A stretch of 64,000 nt of DNA, taken from the NCBI GenBank assembly GCA_001914695.1, contig MNCZ01000099.1, positions 1 through 64,000 of the forward strand, given 5' to 3'. The DNA comes from Gammaproteobacteria bacterium 13_2_20CM_66_19 (GTDB taxonomy: Bacteria; Pseudomonadota; Gammaproteobacteria; Steroidobacterales; Steroidobacteraceae). Shown piece by piece: positions 1-7,173 of this stretch. A program made the translations under genes and the position numbers. Below the pieces are notes generated by a model that saw nothing but the letters and a program-made list of their open reading frames with translations, made no database searches and was not told the DNA's origin. How positions within the stretch are numbered: position 1 is the stretch's first letter; every line of letters begins with the position of its first letter.

Positions 1-2285
1 CCCACATCTACATCCGCGGTATCGCGAGCGGCGGGACGAACCATTCGGGCTCGCAGCCGAGCGTCGGCGAGTACCTCGACGAGCAGCCGGTCACGACCAT
101 CGACGGCAACGTCGACATTCACATCTTCGACATTCAGCGCATCGAGGTCCTCGAGGGCCCGCAGGGCACGCTCTACGGCGCGAGCTCGCAGTCGGGCACG
201 GTCCGCATCATCACGAACAAACCCGACCCGACCAAAATCAGCGCGGGCGTGGACGTGCAGGGCAATCAGATCCTCACGCACGGCGGCGGTTACGAGGTCG
301 AAGGTTTCGTGAATATTCCGATCACCTCGAACATGGCGGTGCGACTCGTAGGCTGGGACGAGCACGACGGCGGATACATCAGCAACGTCGCCGGCACCAA
401 CGCCAACGCTTGCATCTTCAACGGGGTCCGCACTTTTGGTGCCTGGAGCGGCCAGCCAGAGGTGAGCGCATACCAGGCAAACGGGTCGGTAATACCGAAT
501 AACTATCCATGCACGCCCGTGTCGAGCGCCCCCCTTGGCGCGGGTTCAATCAACAACGCCGCCTACGTGAAGAACAATTACAACCCGGTCAATACCAAGG
601 GCGGCCGCGCGGCGCTGCGCTGGAACCTCGGGGACTGGACGATCACGCCGACCTTCATGGCACAGAATGTCACGACGGAGGGTTTCTTTGCCTATGACCC
701 GGGTGTCGGCGACCTGCAGCTCGCGCACTTCTCCCCGGAGAACTCATCGGACTCGTGGTATCAAAGCGCGCTGACCGTCGAGGGCAAGCTCAGCAACCTC
801 GACCTCGTGTACTCGGGAGGCTTCTTCAAGCGCGACACACACTCGCTCGCCGATTACAGCGATTATTCCGTGTTCTACGACCGCGTGTACGGCTCAGGTA
901 TCTATTGGAACGGAAACAGCGGTAACCACATCATGCCCCAGGAGCTGGTCAACAGCCGGCACGACTACGAGAAGTGGAGTCACGAGCTGCGGGTGAGCAC
1001 CCCCGTGCAGCTGCCCGTCAAGGGGACCTTCGGTGTCTTCGTCCAGCGCCAGCTGCACAACATCTTCGAGCAGTACATCATGCCAGGCTACGGGTTCGTG
1101 AATCCGTATGGCTCCTCGCAGAATCCGGCGGGTTTGACGGACGCGTATTCGATACCGACCCTGTTCCAGACCATCTGGCTCACCGATGAGACCCGTGTCG
1201 ATCGAGACCAGGCGGCATTCGCCCAGGCCACATGGGATGTGACCAGTAAGCTCTCGCTGACCGGGGGAATTCGCGCCTACAAGTTCGACAACACCCTGGA
1301 TGGCTTCTTTGGGTATTCGAACGGCTACACCAGCGGGTCGGGCATGGCGCACTGCTTCAGGGATGCCGCCGGCAACTTCATTCCGACCCCCGTCAAGTTC
1401 GCACCCTGCACTGACCTGGCGAAGCGCATCGCTGATCACGGCACCGTGCCACGCGTCAACCTCACCTACAAGCTCATGCCGGAGGCGATGGTCTACGCGA
1501 CTTACTCCAAAGGCTTCCGACCGGGCGGTGTGAACCGCACGGCCGCGGCCGGTATCCCGCCCTACAGCGCCGATTTCCTGAAGAACTACGAGATCGGCTG
1601 GAAGACGCAGCTGTTCGATCGCCACCTGCGCTGGAATGGCGCCATCTTCCGCGAGGATTGGAACGACTTCCAGTACTCGTTCCTCGGCGTCAACAGCGTC
1701 ACCATCATCGAGAACGGCGCCAGCGCCCGTGTCACGGGCCTCGAGAGCAGCATCGAGTGGGCGCCGACACGGAAGTTCCTTGGGAGTCTCAACTTCCAGT
1801 GGATCAACCCGTACCTGACCCAGCCACTTTGTTCCCACGGGCCGCCTTGTCCGGGCACGCATTCCGATGGCGTATACAGCTATGTCTGGGCTCCGGAAGG
1901 AACCCATCTGCCGATTACCCCGGACTTCAAGGGCAGCCTGGTCGCGCGGTTTAACCTGAACCCGATCGGGAAATGGGAGCCCTATATCCAGGGCAACTGG
2001 ACGTATCAGTCCTCGGCCTCGGTTCAGTTGCGGGTCGATCAGTCGGCCGTTGTTGGAGACATGCCTCCGTACGCCCTGGTGGATCTCAGGATGGGTGCCA
2101 CCAACGACAAGCTGAGCGCGGAGTTTTTCGTCACGAACCTGTTCGACCGGCTCGCACAGCTCTCGCGGTTTACGCAGACGGCTCCCACGCTCTCCGATAC
2201 ATCGCCCCGCCCAGTGGACACGCAGCCGTACATCATCCCGGCGCAGCCGCGCGCGATCGGACTCAAGGTGGCCATGCGGTTCTGA
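1..2285 (+). CDS. TonB-dependent receptor (5' end outside window)
   Basis: Outer-membrane active transporter powered by TonB-ExbBD; the substrate is not predictable from sequence. The reading frame is open from base 3 and gives 760 visible residues. The first ~85 residues are the plug domain, with RGIASGG, then YLDEQPV and the highly conserved RIEVLEGPQGTLYGA before RIITNKP. The rest is a long beta-barrel rich in aromatic and Asn/Gly loops, including the family motif YSKGFRPGG, and it ends in the expected C-terminal phenylalanine (VAMRF). The signal peptide, TonB box and start of the plug lie upstream of the window. It converges with the aminotransferase gene, leaving 32 bases between the two stops. 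An iron-siderophore role is possible, but many such receptors take up plant polymers or steroids. Confidence 0.95.
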   Translation, partial: HIYIRGIASGGTNHSGSQPSVGEYLDEQPVTTIDGNVDIHIFDIQRIEVLEGPQGTLYGASSQSGTVRIITNKPDPTKISAGVDVQGNQILTHGGGYEVEGFVNIPITSNMAVRLVGWDEHDGGYISNVAGTNANACIFNGVRTFGAWSGQPEVSAYQANGSVIPNNYPCTPVSSAPLGAGSINNAAYVKNNYNPVNTKGGRAALRWNLGDWTITPTFMAQNVTTEGFFAYDPGVGDLQLAHFSPENSSDSWYQSALTVEGKLSNLDLVYSGGFFKRDTHSLADYSDYSVFYDRVYGSGIYWNGNSGNHIMPQELVNSRHDYEKWSHELRVSTPVQLPVKGTFGVFVQRQLHNIFEQYIMPGYGFVNPYGSSQNPAGLTDAYSIPTLFQTIWLTDETRVDRDQAAFAQATWDVTSKLSLTGGIRAYKFDNTLDGFFGYSNGYTSGSGMAHCFRDAAGNFIPTPVKFAPCTDLAKRIADHGTVPRVNLTYKLMPEAMVYATYSKGFRPGGVNRTAAAGIPPYSADFLKNYEIGWKTQLFDRHLRWNGAIFREDWNDFQYSFLGVNSVTIIENGASARVTGLESSIEWAPTRKFLGSLNFQWINPYLTQPLCSHGPPCPGTHSDGVYSYVWAPEGTHLPITPDFKGSLVARFNLNPIGKWEPYIQGNWTYQSSASVQLRVDQSAVVGDMPPYALVDLRMGATNDKLSAEFFVTNLFDRLAQLSRFTQTAPTLSDTSPRPVDTQPYIIPAQPRAIGLKVAMRF

Positions 2286-2317
2286 GTCTGGAGCGCTGCC
2301 GGCTCCCGGGCTGAATG

Positions 2318-3646
2318 TCACCCTGCCGCGAGTGTGCGGCCGATCGCCCCGGTGAGCTTCTCGACGAGCTCCGCGAGCTCCGCCTCGCTTGCGTTGAAGG
2401 GCGGCGCCACGATGACGGTGTCGCCACCGGTGCCGCCGACGTTGCCCGCGCAGGGATAGATGATGAGCCCGTCCTCGAACGCGCCGCGCCCGATCGACTG
2501 GCTCAAGGCCCGCTCGGCCGGGAAAGGCTCGCGCGTCGCGCGGTCGCGCACGAATTCGATCCCGATCAGGTAGCCCCGCCCGCGCACGTCACCCACGGCG
2601 TCGAATCGGCCGAGCGCTGCACCGAGCTCACGGCGCAGCGTCTCGCCGCGGCTGCGGACCCGCTCGACGAGGGACTCGCGCTCGATGATCCGCTGGACGG
2701 CAAGTGCGGCGGCGCACGCGGCGGTGTGTCCCGAGTAGGTGTGTCCGGTCATGATCGCCCCGTGCCGGGAGAGGATCGTGGCCCCGATTTCCTTGCGCAG
2801 GATCGTCGCGGCGAGCGGGATGTAGCCCCCCGCCAGACCCTTTCCGACCGCCATCACATCAGGGACGACTGCGTCGTGCTCGAGCGCGCGCCAGGTGCCG
2901 CAGCGACCCGCCCCGCTCATCACCTCGTCCGCGATGATGAGCACCCCGTGCCGGTCACAGATCGCCCGCACCGCCTGGGCGTATCCGGGCGGAGCCGGCA
3001 CCGCCCCTCCCGCAGCTCCGACGACCGGCTCGAAGATGAACGCCGCGACCCGCTCCGGGCCCGCCGCGCGGATGCTTGCGTCGAGCTCATCCGCGAGAGC
3101 TGCGACCAGCTGCTCGCCCGCTAAGCCGCGGAGCGGCCGGTATGCGTTCGCCGCCGACACGAATGAGACATCGAGGAGGCTCCCCTCGAACGGCCGCCGG
3201 CGCTCGCGGAAACCCGACACCGAGAGCGCGCCGAGCGTGTTGCCGTGATAGGAGCGCTCGCGGGCGATGAAGCGCTTCCTCCCCGGCAGGCCCCGGGCGT
3301 CCCAGTACTGCAGCGCCACCTTCAGCGCCGATTCCACCGCCTCCGAGCCGCTGCCGGAGTAGACGATGTGGCCGAAGTGCGGGCCGCAGCGTGCCAGCAG
3401 GAGGCGGGTCAGCTCCTCGAGCGGCTCGCTGGTGAAGAGGTATCGGTAGCCGCAGGCCACCTGCTCGAGCTGGCGGGCGATCGCCGCGTTGACCTCGCGG
3501 TTGCCGTGGCCGATGCTGAACGCCGCCGGGCCGCCCGAGCCGTCGAGATAGCGACGCCCGTCGGCGTCGTAGAGATAGCTCCCCTCGCCTCGCACGATGC
3601 GCGGCAGTGCCTCCATCCCCCAGCCGACGGGACGCCGTGCGGTCAT
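2318..3646 (-). CDS. Class III PLP-dependent aminotransferase
   Basis: Cytoplasmic PLP enzyme of the class III (omega/GABA/ornithine) family, moving an amino group between an amine or omega-amino acid and a keto acid. The 442-residue length is typical. Visible signatures are DGSGGPAAFSIGHG near the N-terminus, YSGSGSEAVESALK for PLP-phosphate binding, IIADEVMSGAGRCG with the cofactor-contacting Asp, and DVMAVGKGLAGGYIPLAA carrying the Schiff-base lysine. Its ATG overlaps the stop of the upstream MFS gene in ATGA, so the two are probably translationally coupled. The substrate is unknown; pairing with an organic-acid type importer and a nearby beta-keto acid cleavage enzyme suggests catabolism of an amine- or amino-acid-derived compound. 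That link is inference. Confidence 0.9.
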   Translation of the reverse strand: MTARRPVGWGMEALPRIVRGEGSYLYDADGRRYLDGSGGPAAFSIGHGNREVNAAIARQLEQVACGYRYLFTSEPLEELTRLLLARCGPHFGHIVYSGSGSEAVESALKVALQYWDARGLPGRKRFIARERSYHGNTLGALSVSGFRERRRPFEGSLLDVSFVSAANAYRPLRGLAGEQLVAALADELDASIRAAGPERVAAFIFEPVVGAAGGAVPAPPGYAQAVRAICDRHGVLIIADEVMSGAGRCGTWRALEHDAVVPDVMAVGKGLAGGYIPLAATILRKEIGATILSRHGAIMTGHTYSGHTAACAAALAVQRIIERESLVERVRSRGETLRRELGAALGRFDAVGDVRGRGYLIGIEFVRDRATREPFPAERALSQSIGRGAFEDGLIIYPCAGNVGGTGGDTVIVAPPFNASEAELAELVEKLTGAIGRTLAAG

Positions 3647-5004
3647 CGCGAGGCGCTCGGCACGGTCACCGTGGCCGTAAGCGCCGAGCGCGAGCCGACG
3701 AGCAGCATCGCCATCGCGGCGATCGCAAACGGTCCGCTGAACAGCCCGTAGAGCTGCTGCGCTTCCCAGCCTCGATCGAGCAACGCACCGCTTGCGAACG
3801 GCGCGAGGATGGCCCCGAGACGCCCGATGCCGATCGCGCAGCCCATGCCGGTCGCGCGCACCGCGGTGGGGTACAGCGGGGGTCCGACGGCATAGAGGCC
3901 CGCCATGGCGGCGTTCGAGAGCACCCCGAGGAGCAATGCCGTCCAGAGCGCGAGCTCGAGGCGGTGCACAACGGCGCCGAAGGCCGCAATGAGCAGTGCG
4001 GAAGCGATGAGCGAGCCGATGAGGAGCCGGCGCGCGTCGGCGCGCGCCGCCACGACCGCAAACCCGCCGCAGCCGACGATGCCCCCGAGGTTGAGCAACA
4101 CGCCCGCGGTCAGTCCCGCCGTAGCCGACAGGCCGGCCGCGTTCAGGAGCCGCGGCGTCCAGCTGACGAAGAAGTAGAACGCCGCCATGGTGCAGAAGAA
4201 GGTGACCCAGACGAGGAAGGTGGTCGGAGTCAGCAGCCAGTGCAGCGGCGCGCGAGTCTCGGCGGGCCGCGCGCCGCTGCTCGCCGGACTCCCGGGCAGG
4301 ACGCCGAGCTCCGGCAGGACGCCGAGCTCGGGCAGGCGCATCCGGACGAGCAGCTCATTCAGGCGACCGAGCGCCCCGGGCGGGCGGCGCGCGAGGAGAA
4401 AAGCGAGGGACTCGGGCAGCGCCCGCCAGGCCACCACCAGCAGGGCGAGCGTCATCACGCCGCCGATGGCAAACGCCGAGCGCCACCCAAAGCGAGGTAT
4501 GGCGAGCGCGGTCAGCGCGCCGCCGAGCGTCGCGCCGACCGGGTACCCGGTCGAGTAGGCCGCGAGCGCGGCGCTGCGCCAGCGGTCGGGTGCGTACTCG
4601 GACACGACCACCGCGACGCTCGCAATCGTGCCGCCGATGCCGACGCCGGTCAGCGCACGCAGCGCGAGCAGCTCGCCGAAACCGCGCGCCGCCACCGAGC
4701 CGAGCATGCCGGCTCCGGCAATCAGGACGGCCACGAGGATGATTCTGCGCCGGCCGAAAACGTCGGCGCACGGCGCGAGGAGGAGCGAGCCTGCGGCCAT
4801 GCCGACGAGCCCCGCGCTGAAGAGCTCTCCGAGCTCCGAATTCGGCAGGTTCCATGCGGCCTTGACGCCCGAGGCCGAGAACGACATCGCCAGGATGTCG
4901 AAGCCGTCGAGCATGTTGAGGGCGATGCAGAGCGCGATGGCGAGCGCCTGGAAGGAGGTCAGCGGACCCTGCGCCACCGCTTGTCTTATGTTGTTGTCAT
5001 TCAC
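3643..5004 (-). CDS. MFS transporter, aromatic acid:H+ symporter-like
   Basis: Inner-membrane major facilitator with 12 predicted helices in 453 residues. The first helix has MLDGFDILAMSF, matching the DGFD signature of aromatic acid/H+ symporters such as PcaK, and the helix 2-3 loop carries DVFGRRRI, the MFS motif A. A long central cytoplasmic loop contains a repeated LGVLPELGVLPG segment. The start is GTG at 5004, preceded by GGAGG eight bases upstream. It is the first gene of a two-gene operon with the aminotransferase (4-base overlap). Likely substrates are small organic or aromatic acids; the exact one cannot be read from sequence. Confidence 0.85.
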   Translation of the reverse strand: MNDNNIRQAVAQGPLTSFQALAIALCIALNMLDGFDILAMSFSASGVKAAWNLPNSELGELFSAGLVGMAAGSLLLAPCADVFGRRRIILVAVLIAGAGMLGSVAARGFGELLALRALTGVGIGGTIASVAVVVSEYAPDRWRSAALAAYSTGYPVGATLGGALTALAIPRFGWRSAFAIGGVMTLALLVVAWRALPESLAFLLARRPPGALGRLNELLVRMRLPELGVLPELGVLPGSPASSGARPAETRAPLHWLLTPTTFLVWVTFFCTMAAFYFFVSWTPRLLNAAGLSATAGLTAGVLLNLGGIVGCGGFAVVAARADARRLLIGSLIASALLIAAFGAVVHRLELALWTALLLGVLSNAAMAGLYAVGPPLYPTAVRATGMGCAIGIGRLGAILAPFASGALLDRGWEAQQLYGLFSGPFAIAAMAMLLVGSRSALTATVTVPSASR

Positions 5005-5057
5005 CCCGCCGGCCTCCGCATCTCGCCGCCGCGCCGGGGGTCATGATGCCACAGACC

Positions 5058-5894
5058 TCAATGCGCGCGGATGATCCACACCCCGAACGCGATGGCGACT
5101 GCGGCGAGCGCACGCACTCGCGTGACCCGCTCGCGCAGCACGATCGCCCCGAGCGCCGCGCCGAACACGATCGAGGTCTCGCGAACCGCGGCAACCGCGG
5201 CCACCGGTGCGCGCGTCATCGCCCACAGCGCCAGCGTGTACGAGCCGACCGAGCACGCCCCGCCCAGTGCGACGGCGGGCAACTGTCGGCGCACGTCGGC
5301 CCAACGATAGTCGCGGCGCATCGCGACCCACACCAGCCACGGCAGCCCAACGAGCAGCGACAGCCACAGGCTGTAAGCGACCGGCGCACGGGAGGCGCGC
5401 ACGCCGAGGCCGTCGATCGTCGTATAGGCGGCGATGACGCAGGCGTTGAGAAGCGCCAGGCGCGTGGCTGCGGGCGAGTGCCCGCGCGAGTGCGCGTCAC
5501 AGATCATCGAGAGCACACCCGCCGATACCAGCGCGACGCCGGCATAGACCGCTCCTGACAGCGATTCACCGATCAGCACGCCGCTGCCGATCGCGACCAG
5601 GAGCGGCGCGGTGCCACGCATCAGCGGATAGGCATGGCTCAGGTCGCCGAGGCGGTAGGCGGCGGCGAGCAGCAGGCCATAGAGCACTTCGACCACGGTC
5701 GAGGCCGCAAGATACGGCCAGCTCGCCGCCGAGGGTGCCGGTAGGAACGGCAGCGCGATAGCCGACAGGACTCCCGCGCCAATGTATACGCCTGCGGCCG
5801 CGACGCGCGTGTCGTGCCCGGCCTTGACCAGCACGTTCCAGCTGGCATGCAGAAACGCGCCGAGCAGCACCGCCAGCAGTACGCCGGCGCTCAT
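5058..5894 (-). CDS. DMT superfamily (EamA) transporter
   Basis: Integral inner-membrane protein of 278 residues with about ten hydrophobic helices in two EamA repeats. The first repeat starts at GVLLAVLLGAFLHASWNVLVK and contains YPLMRGTAPLLVAIGSG; the second ends in ETSIVFGAALGAIVLRERV, the usual helix 9-10 pattern of drug/metabolite exporters. It lies on the same strand as the MFS gene, 53 bases upstream of it, and diverges from the beta-keto acid cleavage gene with 104 bases between the starts. Probably a metabolite or amino-acid exporter; the substrate is unknown. Confidence 0.85.
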   Translation of the reverse strand: MSAGVLLAVLLGAFLHASWNVLVKAGHDTRVAAAGVYIGAGVLSAIALPFLPAPSAASWPYLAASTVVEVLYGLLLAAAYRLGDLSHAYPLMRGTAPLLVAIGSGVLIGESLSGAVYAGVALVSAGVLSMICDAHSRGHSPAATRLALLNACVIAAYTTIDGLGVRASRAPVAYSLWLSLLVGLPWLVWVAMRRDYRWADVRRQLPAVALGGACSVGSYTLALWAMTRAPVAAVAAVRETSIVFGAALGAIVLRERVTRVRALAAVAIAFGVWIIRAH

Positions 5895-5998
5895 TCTTCG
5901 GCGCTCCGGTGCGCCGTGGCGCCTTGCCCCGCTCTGGCGCTAAGCTCGCCCGGTGTCTCGCCCCCGTGGCGGTGACGAGTGCCTTCGGAGAGACAGCG

Positions 5999-6880
5999 AT
6001 GTTGGCCAGCGCGGTCTTCATCACCTGCGCCGTCACCGGCTCGGGCGATTCGGTGAGAAAAAACGCCCACGTGCCCGTCACGCCCGAGCAGATCGCGACC
6101 TCGGCGCTCGAGGCGCATGAGGCGGGAGCGGCGATCGTGCACGTTCATGTTCGTGATCCGGCATCGGGAGCGCCGAGCCGCGACCCGGCGCTCTTTCGCG
6201 AGGTGTTCGAGCGCATCCGCGCGAGGAACCGCGAGGTCATCGTCAACCTGACGGGGGGGATGGGCGGTGATCTCATGCTGGGACCCGACGAGTCGCCTCT
6301 CGACTTCGGCCGCGGGACCGATTTCGTGGGGCCTCGTGAGCGCATCGCGCACATCATCGAGCTCGAGCCCGAGATCGGGAGCCTCGATTGCGGCTCTCTG
6401 AACTTCGATGAGTCGCTCTACGGCACGACGCCCCGGTATCTGCGCTCCATGGCGGAGGCGTACCGCAGCAAGCGCATTCGCCCGGAGATCGAGGTCTTCG
6501 AGCTCGGGCACATCGAGCTCGCCCGGCAGCTCATGGCTGAAGGTCTCATCGAGCAGCCTGCTCTTTTTCAACTGTGCCTCGGCATCAAGTACGGCGCCCC
6601 CGCGACCGCCGAGGCCATGCAGGCGATGCGCGATGCCCTGCCGCCCGGTGTGCACTGGTCGGCGTTCGGCGTCGGCCGGATGCAGATGCCCATGGTCGCT
6701 TCTGCGGTGCTGCTCGGAGGCAACGTGCGGGTGGGCCTCGAGGATAACCTGTACCTCGAGAAGGGTGTGCCGGCGACCAACGCCCAGCTGGTCGAGCGCG
6801 CGGTCAGGATCGTGGAGCTGCTCGGCGCACGCGTGCAATCATCCGCCGAGGCGCGGCAGCGGCTCGGCCTGCGACGCTAG
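5999..6880 (+). CDS. Beta-keto acid cleavage enzyme (BKACE, DUF849)
   Basis: Zn-dependent enzyme of the BKACE family, which condenses a beta-keto acid with acetyl-CoA to give a CoA ester and acetoacetate. The ATG at 5999 is chosen over upstream starts because GGAGAG lies seven bases before it and the protein then opens with the conserved VFITCAVTGSG. His48 and His50 in IVHVHVRD match the metal-binding pair of the family, followed by VNLTGGMGGDL; near the C-terminus VRVGLEDNLYLEKG supplies the conserved Glu. The 293-residue length is typical. Characterised members act on 3-keto-5-aminohexanoate, dehydrocarnitine and related acids; TGSGDSVRKN near the start resembles the dehydrocarnitine-type group, but the substrate is uncertain. 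Confidence 0.9.
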   Translation: MLASAVFITCAVTGSGDSVRKNAHVPVTPEQIATSALEAHEAGAAIVHVHVRDPASGAPSRDPALFREVFERIRARNREVIVNLTGGMGGDLMLGPDESPLDFGRGTDFVGPRERIAHIIELEPEIGSLDCGSLNFDESLYGTTPRYLRSMAEAYRSKRIRPEIEVFELGHIELARQLMAEGLIEQPALFQLCLGIKYGAPATAEAMQAMRDALPPGVHWSAFGVGRMQMPMVASAVLLGGNVRVGLEDNLYLEKGVPATNAQLVERAVRIVELLGARVQSSAEARQRLGLRR

Positions 6881-6883
6881 CCC

Positions 6884-7108
6884 CTATCTGCGGTTGGGCT
6901 CGTGGGGAAGCGGGCAGTGATCGCCCGGAAGCGGATTGAGCGGGAGGCGGAGCGCGGACCGCCCGTCGGCGCGAGCCCTGAGAGCGCTCTTCCATTGCCA
7001 CACACAGTGCTGCAGCAGACCCCCGTCGGGGGTTGCCACCGCGGCACGAAGCCAGCGGTTCGAGCTCGGGCCGGCGTAGAGCAGTGCAGGACGTGGGCGC
7101 CGGGTCAT
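6884..7108 (-). CDS. Small hypothetical protein (74 aa)
   Basis: A 74-residue reading frame with no family I recognise. It is supported by a strong ribosome-binding site: AAGGAG followed by six bases and ATG at 7108. It sits 65 bases downstream of the GGDEF-EAL gene on the same strand and ends three bases from the convergent beta-keto acid cleavage gene, so it fills the gap exactly. The protein is Arg-, Pro- and Trp-containing, with no signal peptide or membrane segment (WLRAAVATPDGG, CVWQWKSALRAR). It may be a co-transcribed small protein; no function is proposed. Confidence 0.5.
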   Translation of the reverse strand: MTRRPRPALLYAGPSSNRWLRAAVATPDGGLLQHCVWQWKSALRARADGRSALRLPLNPLPGDHCPLPHEPNRR

Positions 7109-7173
7109 GACCGTCTCCTTGGCTCGCGCGTCACACCACGCGCTCTGGGGCTACCGCGGCGCCGCCCGAGCCG

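Noticed and set aside
3607-5046. A 479-codon plus-strand frame opposite the MFS gene
   Set aside because: Low-complexity Arg/Ala/Glu composition and complete overlap with a clear transporter gene.
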